A stretch of 64,000 bases of DNA from Cupriavidus pauculus. GTDB lineage: Bacteria; Pseudomonadota; Gammaproteobacteria; Burkholderiales; Burkholderiaceae. Position 1 is the first letter of the stretch. Each line of letters opens with the position of its first letter. A program made the translations under genes and the position numbers. Shown piece by piece: positions 1 through 10,356 of the stretch. Location: NCBI RefSeq assembly GCF_003854935.1, contig NZ_CP033969.1, positions 2,542,001 to 2,606,000 on the forward strand, in the 5' to 3' direction. The notes under the pieces were generated by a model. That model worked only from the letters and a program-made list of their open reading frames with translations. It did not search any database and was not told the DNA's origin.

Positions 1-1
1 C

Positions 2-922
2 ACGCTGCTGCTGGCGACGTGGAACATCCGCGAGTTCGATTCAGGCAAGTACGGCTACCGGTCTGACGAGGCGTACCTGTACATCGCCGAAGTGCTGAGC
101 CGCTTCGACCTGATCGCGGTCCAGGAGGTGCGCGACGGCCTGTACCCGCTGCAGCGCCTGCAGCGGATGCTCGGCCCGTGGTGGGGCCATCTGGTGACGG
201 ACGTCACGCTGGGCGCCTCCGGCAACGCCGAGCGCATGGCCTATCTCTACGACCGCCGCAAGGTGCGCTTCACGGGGCTGGCGGCCGAACTGGTGCTGCC
301 CCCGCCGGGCCGGTCCGCGCCGGCCCCGGTGCAGCTGGCGCGCTCGCCGTACCTGGCCGGGTTCCAGGCGGGATGGGCCTACCTCACGCTGGCCACCGTC
401 CACATCTATTACGGCACCAGCCGGCCCGACGACGCGCGCCGGCTGGCCGAGATCACGGCGTTCAGCCAGACCGTCGCCCAGGCAGCCGGCAAGCTGTCCG
501 CCGCGCCGCAGCCGGCGCCCGGCGCCAAGCCCGATCCGGGCAACCTGATCCTGCTCGGCGACTTCAACATCTTCAATCGCCGCGACGTGACGATGCAGGC
601 CATCACCAAGGCGGGCTTCATCGTGCCGCCGGAGCTGCAATCGGTGCCAGGATCGAACGTGGGCAAGGACCGCCACTACGACCAGATCGCCTATTTCCGG
701 CAGCTGTCGAGCATGGCGCCCACCGGCCGCGCGGGCGTGTTCGACGTGTTCGAGCACGTGTACCGGCTGGCCGATGCCGACGCCTACGCCGCCGAGCGCC
801 AGTCGCGCCCGGGCCGCAGCTTCAAGGACTGGCGGACCTACCGCATGAGCGACCACCTGCCGATGTGGATCGAGTTCGGCATCGACGACGCCGACGCCTG
901 GCTGGAGGGCCTGGCGCGCTAG
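2..922 (+). CDS. Endonuclease/exonuclease/phosphatase family protein (5' partial)
   Basis: The reading frame is open from base 2, so the start lies outside the window; 306 residues are visible. The fold is the DNase I-like metal-dependent phosphodiesterase family. Its signatures appear in order: TWNIREFD at the visible start, QEV (metal-binding Glu), LLGDFNIF (catalytic Asp and Asn) and SDHLPMW near the C terminus (catalytic Asp-His). The substrate cannot be told: family members cut DNA, RNA, phosphoinositides or sphingolipids. No signal peptide can be assessed because the N terminus is missing. The internal ATG at position 92 is not the real start, because conserved sequence lies upstream of it. 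Confidence 0.85.
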   Translation, partial: TLLLATWNIREFDSGKYGYRSDEAYLYIAEVLSRFDLIAVQEVRDGLYPLQRLQRMLGPWWGHLVTDVTLGASGNAERMAYLYDRRKVRFTGLAAELVLPPPGRSAPAPVQLARSPYLAGFQAGWAYLTLATVHIYYGTSRPDDARRLAEITAFSQTVAQAAGKLSAAPQPAPGAKPDPGNLILLGDFNIFNRRDVTMQAITKAGFIVPPELQSVPGSNVGKDRHYDQIAYFRQLSSMAPTGRAGVFDVFEHVYRLADADAYAAERQSRPGRSFKDWRTYRMSDHLPMWIEFGIDDADAWLEGLAR

Positions 923-1036
923 CCAGCACGGGGCGCGGTTCCGGTCTATGCTTGCGCCTGCGGCGCCGGCAGGCGGGGCCAACCACCGTCGGACACCGCG
1001 CAGGCATCGTCCCCATCCCACGACCAAGGAGCCCCC

Positions 1037-1546
1037 ATGGCCCTCTCGATGTACGACGTTTCGATCCCGGTGTTCATCCGGGCCCTGACGAACCTGTCCG
1101 CGATCCTGGACAAGGGCGCCGCCCACGCCAAGGCGCAGGGCATGGACGCCGCCGAGCTGATCCAGACCCGCCTGGTGGCGGACATGGACGCGCTGCCGGC
1201 CCAGATCCAGCGGGCCAGCGATTCGGCCAAGGGCTGCGCGGCGCGGCTGGCCGGCATCGAGATCCCGTCGTACCCCGACGATGAGACCACGTTCCCGGAC
1301 CTGCAGGCGCGGATTGCCAAGACCATCGGCTTCCTGAAGACCATCCGCCCCGAACAGCTGGAAGGCAGCGAGACGCGCGTGGTGGAGCTGAAGCTGCGCA
1401 ACGGCCCGGTGACGTTCGACGGCAAGAGCTACCTGCTCGGGTTTGCGCTGCCGAACTTCTACTTCCACGTGACCACGGCCTACGACATCCTGCGCCACAA
1501 GGGCGTGCAGATCGGCAAGATGGACTACCTGGGCGCCCCGCGCTGA
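1037..1546 (+). CDS. DUF1993 domain-containing protein
   Basis: The 169-residue protein matches the DUF1993 family along its whole length: the N-terminal pattern SMYDVSIPVFIRALTNL, a central QTRL segment, and the aromatic C-terminal stretch NFYFHVTTAYDILRHKG. These small helical proteins resemble the DinB/YfiT fold, but no reaction is established for them and I do not assign one. AAGGAG at 1026-1031 supports the ATG at 1037. It is separated from the upstream nuclease gene by 114 bp and from queE by a hairpin-bearing intergenic region, so it is probably its own transcription unit. Confidence 0.85.
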   Translation: MALSMYDVSIPVFIRALTNLSAILDKGAAHAKAQGMDAAELIQTRLVADMDALPAQIQRASDSAKGCAARLAGIEIPSYPDDETTFPDLQARIAKTIGFLKTIRPEQLEGSETRVVELKLRNGPVTFDGKSYLLGFALPNFYFHVTTAYDILRHKGVQIGKMDYLGAPR

Positions 1547-1591
1547 TCCGGCAGGGCGACGGGAGCGGTGTGGCGGCATCGGCCACTTAGC

Positions 1592-1653
1592 AAAAACCCT
1601 AGGTTCTTGATACAATCGCCGGTTGCTCGCCTGCCGGCGATTGCCTAGTTTTT
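1592..1653 (+). promoter_or_regulatory. Promoter -10 and long hairpin in front of queE
   Basis: A TACAAT -10 box (1611-1616) sits in a long symmetrical element. The perfect 9-bp arms AATCGCCGG (1614-1622) and CCGGCGATT (1634-1642) are enclosed by an outer imperfect pair, AAAAACCCTAGG (1592-1603) and CCTAGTTTTT (1644-1653). The trailing T-run fits a terminator for the DUF1993 gene; the -10 fits a start for queE. A preQ1 riboswitch would be logical here, but I do not see its consensus. Confidence 0.45.
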
Positions 1654-1693
1654 AAGCAGAAAGGCCCCCGCGCCCCATTACCGTTCCCATCGC

Positions 1694-2329
1694 ATGACTT
1701 ACACCGTCAAGGAAATCTTCTATACGCTGCAAGGCGAAGGCGCCAACGCCGGCCGTGCGGCGGTGTTCTGCCGGTTCTCGGGGTGCAACCTCTGGACCGG
1801 CCGCGAGGAAGATCGCGCCCGCGCGGTGTGCCAGTTCTGCGACACCGACTTCGTCGGCACCGACGGCACGCGCGGCGGCAAGTACCGCACCGCCGAGGAA
1901 CTGGCGGCCGTGGTGGCGTCGGAATGGCCGCAGGGCGCGGGCGGCCAGCCGCTGGTGGTCTGCACGGGCGGCGAGCCGCTGCTGCAGCTCGATGCGCCGC
2001 TGATCGACGCGCTGCACGCGCACGGCTTCGAGATCGCCATCGAGACCAATGGCACGATTCCGGTGCCCGAGGGTATCGACTGGGTCTGCGTCAGCCCGAA
2101 GATGGGCTCGGAACTGGTGGTCACCAAGGGCGACGAACTGAAGGTGGTGATGCCGCAGGCCGGCCAGGACTTCGCCGCATACGAGCAACTGGATTTCCGC
2201 TATTTCCTGGTGCAGGCCATGGACGGCCCACTGGCCCGTCAGAATACGGCTGCGGCGGTGGATTTCTGCCAGCGCCATCCGCGCTGGCGCCTGTCGCTCC
2301 AGACCCACAAGCTGCTGGGCATTCGCTGA
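1694..2329 (+). CDS. queE: 7-carboxy-7-deazaguanine synthase QueE
   Basis: QueE is a radical SAM enzyme that rearranges 6-carboxy-tetrahydropterin to 7-carboxy-7-deazaguanine in the queuosine (preQ0) pathway. The 211-residue protein starts with YTLQGEG and carries the cluster cysteines C31, C46 and C49. Their CX14CX2C spacing is an expanded form of the radical SAM motif that is known in QueE of this type. TGGEPLLQ is the SAM-binding GGE motif. queD follows after 3 bp, so the two consecutive pathway enzymes are co-transcribed and probably translationally coupled. queC and queF are not in the window. Confidence 0.95.
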   Translation: MTYTVKEIFYTLQGEGANAGRAAVFCRFSGCNLWTGREEDRARAVCQFCDTDFVGTDGTRGGKYRTAEELAAVVASEWPQGAGGQPLVVCTGGEPLLQLDAPLIDALHAHGFEIAIETNGTIPVPEGIDWVCVSPKMGSELVVTKGDELKVVMPQAGQDFAAYEQLDFRYFLVQAMDGPLARQNTAAAVDFCQRHPRWRLSLQTHKLLGIR

Positions 2330-2332
2330 CAC

Positions 2333-2809
2333 ATGAGCAAACAAGTTTCGATCACGCGCCGCCTTGAATTCGACGCCGGCCACCGTATCCCGAGCCACGG
2401 CGGCCAGTGCCGCAACATCCACGGCCACCGCTACCGGCTGGACCTGACGCTGGCCGGCGAGGTGCTGCGCCAGGAAGGCGCGTCCGACGACGGCATGATC
2501 CTGGACTTCGGCGACATCAAGGCGCTGGCCAACGAGCACCTGGTGTCGAAGTGGGACCATGCGTTCCTGATCTACCGCGGCGATACCGCGCTGCTGAACT
2601 TCCTCCAGTCGATGGACAACCACAAGACCGTGGTCATCGACAGCATCCCGACCGTCGAAAACCTGGCCCAGGCCGCGTTCGACATCCTGGCGCCGGTGTT
2701 CAAGGACTGCTTCGGCCATCACCTGCAGCTCACCCGGCTGGTGCTGTTCGAAACGCCGAACTGCTGGGCCGAGGTGAGCGCGCCGCTGTCGCTGCCGGCG
2801 CAGGACTGA
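2333..2809 (+). CDS. queD: 6-carboxytetrahydropterin synthase QueD
   Basis: QueD converts dihydroneopterin triphosphate to 6-carboxy-tetrahydropterin, the substrate of QueE encoded just upstream. The 158-residue protein shows the zinc ligands H17, H30 and H32 in FDAGH and NIHGHRY, the catalytic cysteine C26, and the C-terminal ETPNCWAEV segment typical of the 6-pyruvoyl-tetrahydropterin synthase fold. It is longer than the E. coli enzyme by an insertion around SMDNHKTVVIDS, which is common in beta-proteobacterial members. It is spaced 3 bp from queE and 6 bp from tadA, so it is the middle gene of one operon. Confidence 0.95.
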   Translation: MSKQVSITRRLEFDAGHRIPSHGGQCRNIHGHRYRLDLTLAGEVLRQEGASDDGMILDFGDIKALANEHLVSKWDHAFLIYRGDTALLNFLQSMDNHKTVVIDSIPTVENLAQAAFDILAPVFKDCFGHHLQLTRLVLFETPNCWAEVSAPLSLPAQD

Positions 2810-3367
<558 letters not shown>

Positions 3368-3424
3368 GCGAGAATCGGTGCTTCCGATCCCGTGCACCGA
3401 TCGCCGCATCGACCCCTGCCCAGC

Positions 3425-4348
3425 ATGACCCACCCCATCGACGTCCGCCTGATTGCCGCTTCCGGCTACCCGCACGACATGACCGTGGCCGAGCGCGGCT
3501 GCGCCTGGCTGGCCGGGCACGGCTACCGCGTCGCCAATCCGGACATCCTCGCCCGGCGCCACCTGCGCTTTGGCGGCACCGACGCCGAGCGGCTGGCCGA
3601 CCTGCACGCCATCGGCACCGGCGCCGCGCCGGAACTGACGCTGGCGGTGCGCGGCGGCTACGGGCTGGCGCGGCTGCTGGGCCAGATCGACTTTGCGCGG
3701 ATTGCCGACCAGGCGCGCGCCAGCGGCACGCCCATCGTCGGCCATAGCGATTTCACGGCGTTCCAGCTTGCCTACCTGGCCGCCACGGGCGGCGTGACGT
3801 TCGCGGGGCCGATGCTGCTGGCCGATTTCGGCCCGGAACTGGTAGACCCGTACATGTGGCAGCACTTCGACGCCATCCTGCGCCAGCCCGCGTACCGGAT
3901 CGAGGTGCCCGCGCCCCAGGCCGCGCCCGGCACCGGGACCATCGAAGGCACGCTCTGGGGCGGCAACCTGGCCATGCTCTGCAGCCTGCTGGGCACGCCG
4001 TACCTGCCCACGGTGGACGGCGGCATCCTGTTCCTGGAAGACATCAACGAGCCGCCGTACCGCGTGGAGCGGATGCTGCTGCAACTGCTGCAGGCCGGCG
4101 TGCTGGACCGCCAGCAGGCCATCGTGCTGGGCGATTTCTCGAACTACCGCACCACCGACTACGACAACGGCTACGACATGGACGCCGTGTTCGACTACCT
4201 GCGCGCCCGGCTGCGCGTGCCGGTGCTGACCGGCCTGCCGTTCGGCCACTGCCCGCGCAAGCTGACGCTGCCGGTGGGCGGGCAGGCCCGGCTCGAAGCC
4301 AGTGCCGAAGGCTTCACCCTGGCGCTGTCGGGCTATCCCACGCTGTAG
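3425..4348 (+). CDS. ldcA: LD-carboxypeptidase, peptidase family S66
   Basis: This enzyme removes the terminal D-Ala from murein tetrapeptides in the cytoplasm during cell-wall recycling. The 307-residue protein has the S66 nucleophile S108 in VGHSDFTAF, a Gly-rich VRGGYGLARLL segment before it, EGTLWGGNLA in the middle, and FGHCPRKLTLPVG with the catalytic His near the C terminus. An upstream in-frame ATG at 3392 exists, but family alignment fits a start at 3425 (MTHPIDVRLIAASGYP). It follows tadA by 57 bp on the same strand. Confidence 0.9.
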   Translation: MTHPIDVRLIAASGYPHDMTVAERGCAWLAGHGYRVANPDILARRHLRFGGTDAERLADLHAIGTGAAPELTLAVRGGYGLARLLGQIDFARIADQARASGTPIVGHSDFTAFQLAYLAATGGVTFAGPMLLADFGPELVDPYMWQHFDAILRQPAYRIEVPAPQAAPGTGTIEGTLWGGNLAMLCSLLGTPYLPTVDGGILFLEDINEPPYRVERMLLQLLQAGVLDRQQAIVLGDFSNYRTTDYDNGYDMDAVFDYLRARLRVPVLTGLPFGHCPRKLTLPVGGQARLEASAEGFTLALSGYPTL

Positions 4349-4381
4349 GCCGGCACGGCTGACGGCGCCTGCCGCGAGTGG

Positions 4382-4387
4382 TAAAAT
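4382..4387 (+). promoter_or_regulatory. Probable -10 box upstream of ybiT
   Basis: TAAAAT lies 34 bp after the ldcA stop, in the short noncoding leader of the ABC-F gene. The same kind of AT-rich hexamer followed by CGCG occurs before queE, ftsK and the MarR gene at 49577. I see no convincing -35. Confidence 0.4.
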
Positions 4388-4509
4388 CGCGGGTTATTTC
4401 CTCATTTCGCTGCGCCGGGCACGCCAATCGGGTGCGTGCCGTCCACAATCCGGCCGCCAGCGGGGCGGGGCCCATCGGGGCACCCCCACATTCCAGACAA
4501 GGTCCAGAC

Positions 4510-6132
<1,623 letters not shown>

Positions 6133-6145
6133 TTCCCGCTTCGGG

Positions 6146-6340
6146 TTGTCTCCGCGAGCGGGAGAGGGGAGACGACAAGCGCAAGATTCAAGCTCGATAT
6201 CCCGCTGGTTGTCTCCCCTCTCCCGCGCTGCGGGAGAGGGGCAGGGGGAGAGGGCCGGCGGTTCAAATTGCCACATGTCGGCAAGTAGCGCCGCAACGCC
6301 CTCTCCCCCAACCCTATCCCGCGCTGCGGGAGAGGGGAGC
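6146..6340. repeat. Palindromic intergenic repeat, locus 1 (full unit plus partial)
   Basis: A partial hairpin arm (6147-6172) is followed by a segment at about 6171-6205 that recurs near 50222. A full repeat unit lies at 6213-6340: a hairpin of CCCCTCTCCCGC and its complement, inner GAGAGGGC arm, an asymmetric core reading ggttcaaa to gcaac, the inner GCCCTCTC arm and a second hairpin. The core is in forward orientation. It lies between ybiT and creB. Confidence 0.9.
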
Positions 6341-6443
6341 CAAACAGCCGGCAGTGCAGGCCGGCACCCCAGCCTTCACCCCCGCCACACCCTCCCTTCA
6401 CACACAGCGCCCAGACTGGCCTCCCACCCATCGGAGCCCAGCC

Positions 6444-6536
6444 ATGAGACGCCGCCGCATTCCCGATATCGAAGCTTTCCTGCGGCGCGTGCGCCAGTTG
6501 CTGCGCGTGCCCGAACCGGCGCGCGATGGCGGATAA
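6444..6536 (+). CDS. Possible small Arg-rich ORF upstream of creB
   Basis: An ATG at 6444 opens a 30-codon frame (MRRRRIPDIEAFLRRVRQLL...) ending 9 bp before creB. GGAG at 6433-6436 is a well-spaced ribosome site. The peptide would be basic and amphipathic. I do not recognise it. It could be a real small protein, a leader peptide for creB, or chance in GC-rich DNA. Confidence 0.25.
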   Translation: MRRRRIPDIEAFLRRVRQLLRVPEPARDGG

Positions 6537-6545
6537 TACGCGGCG

Positions 6546-7247
6546 ATGAAACCGCCAGCCATCCTCGTCGTCGAAGACGAATCCGCGATTGCCGACACGA
6601 TCGTCTATGCCCTGCGCACCGACGGCATGCAGGCCACCCATTGCCTGCTGGGCAGCGACGCGCTGGCGCGGCTGCGTGCCGGCACCGACGCGCCGGACCT
6701 GGTGATCCTGGACGTCGGGCTGCCCGACATCAGCGGTTTCGAGGTCTGCCGCACGCTGCGCACGTTTTCCGACGTGCCGGTGATCTTCCTGACCGCCCGG
6801 CACGAGGAAATCGACCGCATCGTCGGGCTGGAGATCGGCGCCGACGACTACGTGGTCAAGCCGTTCTCGCCGCGCGAACTGGCCGCCCGGGTGCGCGTGA
6901 TCCTGCGGCGCGCCCGGCCGGCGCCGGCCCAGCCCGCCGCCCCGTCCCAGCCGTTGCCGTCCGAAGGTTTCCACCATGACGAAGCCGGTGCCCGGCTGGC
7001 CTGGCGCGGCCGCTGGCTGGACCTGACGCGCTACGAATACCGGCTGCTCGCGCTGCTGGTGGCCCATCCGGGCCGTATCTATGCGCGCGCCCAGCTGATG
7101 GACCTGGTCTGGCACGACGCGCTCGACACGGTCGACCGCACCGTCGATACCCATGTCAAGACGCTGCGCGCCAAGCTGCGCGAGGTGGACCCGTCGGCCG
7201 ACCCGATCCGCACCCATCGCGGCATGGGCTACTCGCTCGACGCCTAG
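6546..7247 (+). CDS. creB: Response regulator CreB
   Basis: This is an OmpR/PhoB-type response regulator of 233 residues. The receiver domain has phospho-acceptor D56 in LVILDVGLP, T83 in FLTAR and K105 in VVKPFSP. The C-terminal winged helix contains LDLTRYEYRLLALLV and DTHVKTLRAKLRE. The order regulator, kinase, CreD-type membrane protein identifies it as CreB. In enterics and Aeromonas, CreBC responds to growth on fermentation products or to cell-wall stress. TTCAC motifs at 6375 and 6397, 22 bp apart, may be autoregulatory sites. creC begins 6 bp after the stop. Confidence 0.92.
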   Translation: MKPPAILVVEDESAIADTIVYALRTDGMQATHCLLGSDALARLRAGTDAPDLVILDVGLPDISGFEVCRTLRTFSDVPVIFLTARHEEIDRIVGLEIGADDYVVKPFSPRELAARVRVILRRARPAPAQPAAPSQPLPSEGFHHDEAGARLAWRGRWLDLTRYEYRLLALLVAHPGRIYARAQLMDLVWHDALDTVDRTVDTHVKTLRAKLREVDPSADPIRTHRGMGYSLDA

Positions 7248-7253
7248 GCGGCC

Positions 7254-8696
7254 ATGCACATCGGCCTGCGCATCTTCTTCGGCTTTTTCCTCGTGGTCGG
7301 GCTGGCCGCGTTCCTGACGCTGCGCGTGTTCGTGCAGGAGGTAAAGCCCGGCGTGCGCCAGGCGATGGAAGACACGCTGGTCGACACCGCCAACGTGCTG
7401 GCCGTGCTGGCCGCCGACGACCTGCGCAATGGCCAGCTCGCCGATGGCAATTTCGCCCGCAAGCTGGCGCGGCTGCAGGAAAGCCCGGTCGACGCCAGCG
7501 TCTGGGGCATGCACAAGGACGCCATTGGCTACCGCATCTACATCACCGACGACCGCGGCATCGTCCGCTTCGATTCCACGGGCCAGGCGCTGGGCGCCGA
7601 CTATTCGCGCTGGAACGACGTCTACCTGACGCTGCAGGGCAAATACGGCGCCCGCAGCACCCGCACCGATCCCGACGACGAGGCCAGCACGGTCATGTAC
7701 GTGGCCGCGCCAATCCGCGACGGCGCGCGCATCATCGGCGTGCTGACCGTGGCCAAGCCGAACCGGTCGGTGGCGCCGTTCATCGCGCGCAGCCAGGGCA
7801 AGATCCTGACCTACGGGCTGCTGCTGATTGGCGGCGCGGCGGTGATCGGCGTGGTCTGCACGCTGTGGCTGGTCATCGGCCTGCGCAAGCTGCAGCGCTA
7901 CGCGCGGTCCGTGGCGGCCGGCGAACGCGCCGAAATGCCGCTGCGCGGCGCCAGCGAACTGGCCGAGCTGGGCCGCGCCGTGGAAACCATGCGGCTGCGG
8001 CTGGAAGACAAGCAGTACGTCGAGCACTACATCCACACGCTGACCCACGAGATGAAAAGCCCGCTGGCGGCCATCGGCGGTGCGGCGGAGTTGTTGCAGG
8101 AAGACATGCCGCCGGCCGACCGCGCGCGCTTTGTCGGCAATATCCGCAGCCAGGCGCAGCGGCTGGACGAGCTGATCCGCAAGCTGCTGACGCTGGCCGA
8201 AGTGGAGCAGCGCCAGCGGCTGGAGCACGCGGCGCGCGTGCCGCTGGCGCCCGAGATCGGCCAGATCGTGGCCGCGCTGGAACCACGCGCACGCCAGCGC
8301 GATGTCCGGCTGCACTGGCAGGCGCCGGCCGGCCCGGGCCCGGCCACGACCGGCGACCCGTTCCTGCTGCGCCAGGCCATCGTCAACCTGCTGGAGAACG
8401 CGCTCGACTTTGCGCCGGCGGGTACCACCATCGACATCGCGCTGGGCCCGCTGCCCGCGCAGGACGCGGTGGCCGTGACAATCGACGACCGCGGCCCCGG
8501 CATCCCGGACTTCGCCCAGGGGCGGCTGTTCGAGCGGTTCTATTCGCTGCCCCGGCCCGGCGGGCGCAACCGCAGCACCGGGCTCGGGCTCTGCCTGGTG
8601 CGCGAGGTGGCCCAGCTCCATCGCGGCACCATCGAGGTGGCCAATCGCGACGGCGGCGGCACCCGGGCACGGCTGACCGTGCCGCTGGCGGCCTGA
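7254..8696 (+). CDS. creC: Sensor histidine kinase CreC
   Basis: This 480-residue inner-membrane kinase is the partner of CreB. An N-terminal membrane helix (about 4-25) and a second near 183-205 enclose a periplasmic sensor domain. HAMP follows (RKLQRYARSVAAGERAEMPL), then HisKA with phospho-acceptor H265 in THEMKSPLAAIGG, then the ATPase domain (VNLLENALDFAP, DRGPGIPD, GLGLCLVREV). The sensor region contains YRIYITDDRGIVRFDSTG, typical of CreC. It lies 6 bp after creB, consistent with one transcript. Confidence 0.92.
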   Translation: MHIGLRIFFGFFLVVGLAAFLTLRVFVQEVKPGVRQAMEDTLVDTANVLAVLAADDLRNGQLADGNFARKLARLQESPVDASVWGMHKDAIGYRIYITDDRGIVRFDSTGQALGADYSRWNDVYLTLQGKYGARSTRTDPDDEASTVMYVAAPIRDGARIIGVLTVAKPNRSVAPFIARSQGKILTYGLLLIGGAAVIGVVCTLWLVIGLRKLQRYARSVAAGERAEMPLRGASELAELGRAVETMRLRLEDKQYVEHYIHTLTHEMKSPLAAIGGAAELLQEDMPPADRARFVGNIRSQAQRLDELIRKLLTLAEVEQRQRLEHAARVPLAPEIGQIVAALEPRARQRDVRLHWQAPAGPGPATTGDPFLLRQAIVNLLENALDFAPAGTTIDIALGPLPAQDAVAVTIDDRGPGIPDFAQGRLFERFYSLPRPGGRNRSTGLGLCLVREVAQLHRGTIEVANRDGGGTRARLTVPLAA

Positions 8697-8697
8697 C

Positions 8698-8735
8698 TTC
8701 ACACCGGGCCCACATCGCCCCCACATCGCGCCCAC
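8698..8735 (+). promoter_or_regulatory. Four cre-tag-like direct repeats before creD
   Basis: TTCAC at 8698 is followed by CCCAC at 8709, 8720 and 8731, a strict 11-bp period. The known CreB site is two TTCAC repeats separated by six bases, which is also an 11-bp period. The block lies between the creC stop and the creD start (8785), where CreB acts in other bacteria. The last three repeats deviate in their first two bases. Confidence 0.6.
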
Positions 8736-8784
8736 AGCGGCTCGCTAGTCTTGCGGCACGTCAACCCGACTGTCACAGGACACC

Positions 8785-10209
8785 ATGAACAAGCCTCTGA
8801 TTTTTCGCATCGTCACGATTGGCGCGGTCGTCGTACTGCTCTGGATCGCGCTCCAGATGGTGCTCGGCATCGTCCACGAACGCGGCGTATACCGCGACCA
8901 GGCCGAGCGCAGCATCTGGCAGAGCTACGCCGGCCCGCAGACGCTGACCGGGCCGGTCATCGTCGTGCCCTACAAGGAAATCATCGCCGTGCCGCCGCCG
9001 GCGGACCGCCCGCTGACGCAGAACGCGGTGCCGGCGCCGCTGGCCCCGTACCGCGAGGAAATGCGCCAGTTGCTGGTGTTCCCGAAGTCGCTGCGGGTGC
9101 AGACCGCCATCACGCCGAGCGAGCGCTACCGGGGCATCCACAAGACCATCGTCTACGAAACGGCCAGCGAGCTGTCCGGCACGATCGAGCTGCCCGATCC
9201 CAAGGCGCGGCCCGAGCTGCCGGAATCGACCCACCACGTCCGCTTCGAGATTGGCCAGCCGTACGTGGTGGTGGGCGTGGCCGACATGCGCGGGCTGGTC
9301 TCGGAGCCGGTCATCGCGCTGGACGGCACGGCGGTGCAGCTTTCGCAGGGCACGCGGCTGCCGAGCCTGCCGCAGGGGCTGCACGGGCGCGTCGACGTGT
9401 CCGGCGCGGCCGGCAAGCCTGCCGAGGCGCGCGTGGTGCCGTTCTCGATGAAGCTGGCGGTGCTGGGCGCCCGCGCGATGGCCGTCACGCCGGTGGCCGG
9501 CCTGAACCAGTTCAGCATGCAGTCCCCGTGGCCACACCCGAGCTTCGACGGCGACTTCCTGCCGCGCCAGCGCACGGTCACGGCCGACGGCTTCCGCGCC
9601 GAATGGTCGATCACGTCGTTCAACACCCGCGTGCGCGAGCAACTGGCCACCCAGCAGGGCGTGCACGACCTGCAGGCCGCGTCCGTCACGCTGATGGAGC
9701 CGGTCAACATCTACGTGCAGGCCGAGCGGGCGGTCAAGTACGGCCTGCTGTTCGTGGTGCTGACGTTTGCCGGGCTCTACCTGTTCGAACTGGTCAAGTC
9801 GCTGCGCATCCACCCGATCCAGTACCTGCTGGCCGGCCTGGCGCTGGCGATCTTCTTCCTGCTGCTGGTCAGCCTGTCCGAGCACGTGGCATTCGTGCTG
9901 GCCTACCTGACGGCCAGCGCAGCCTGCATCGGCCTGCTGGGCTTCTACCTGTCGTTCGTGCTGCGAAGCTGGCAACGCGGCCTGGGCTTTGCCGCGCTGC
10001 TGACGGCGCTGTATGGCGCGCTCTACGGGCTGCTCGTGTCCGAGGACAATGCGCTGGTCCTGGGCACCGCGCTGCTGTTCGTGACGCTGGCCATCATCAT
10101 GGCGGTCACGCGGAAGGTGGACTGGTATGCGGTGGGGGGCGGGCAGGGCGCTGTGGCAGCGGGGATGCAGCCTGCCGACGAGGTCAGCAAGCAGACCGCG
10201 GCGGACTAG
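8785..10209 (+). CDS. creD: Inner membrane protein CreD
   Basis: This is a CreD-family (formerly CET) membrane protein of 474 residues. One N-terminal helix (about 8-27) is followed by a large periplasmic domain (YAGPQTLTGPVIVVPYKE onward). A C-terminal bundle of several helices starts near residue 312 (YGLLFVVLTFAGLYLFELVKSL). The central NQFSMQSPWPHPSFDG stretch is characteristic. CreD is the main target of CreB and is linked to envelope stress and, in some species, beta-lactam response; its biochemical activity is unknown. It follows creC by 88 bp, which hold the cre-tag-like repeats. Confidence 0.9.
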   Translation: MNKPLIFRIVTIGAVVVLLWIALQMVLGIVHERGVYRDQAERSIWQSYAGPQTLTGPVIVVPYKEIIAVPPPADRPLTQNAVPAPLAPYREEMRQLLVFPKSLRVQTAITPSERYRGIHKTIVYETASELSGTIELPDPKARPELPESTHHVRFEIGQPYVVVGVADMRGLVSEPVIALDGTAVQLSQGTRLPSLPQGLHGRVDVSGAAGKPAEARVVPFSMKLAVLGARAMAVTPVAGLNQFSMQSPWPHPSFDGDFLPRQRTVTADGFRAEWSITSFNTRVREQLATQQGVHDLQAASVTLMEPVNIYVQAERAVKYGLLFVVLTFAGLYLFELVKSLRIHPIQYLLAGLALAIFFLLLVSLSEHVAFVLAYLTASAACIGLLGFYLSFVLRSWQRGLGFAALLTALYGALYGLLVSEDNALVLGTALLFVTLAIIMAVTRKVDWYAVGGGQGAVAAGMQPADEVSKQTAAD

Positions 10210-10214
10210 TGTTT

Positions 10215-10343
10215 GCTCCCCTCTCCCGCATCGCGGGAGAGGGGCCGGGGGAGAGGGCGTTGAGGTTCTGCTTGCCGACTGGTCGCGATTTGAACCGCTG
10301 GCCCTCTCCCCCAACCCCTCTCCCGCAGGCGGGAGAGGGGAGC
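10215..10343. repeat. Palindromic intergenic repeat, locus 2
   Basis: This is one full unit with the core in reverse orientation (ttgaggttctgcttgccga to gatttgaacc). It is flanked by two hairpins whose arms are CTCTCCCGC and GCGGGAGAG. It fills the gap between the convergent creD and 10357-11016 genes. Confidence 0.9.
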
Positions 10344-10356
10344 TGCACCCGCGCCC

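Noticed and set aside
1592-1653. preQ1 riboswitch before queE
   Set aside because: A GGTTCTTGATACA stretch is loosely similar to preQ1-I, but the pairing and the A-rich tail are not in the right order. The symmetry is better explained as a terminator/operator.
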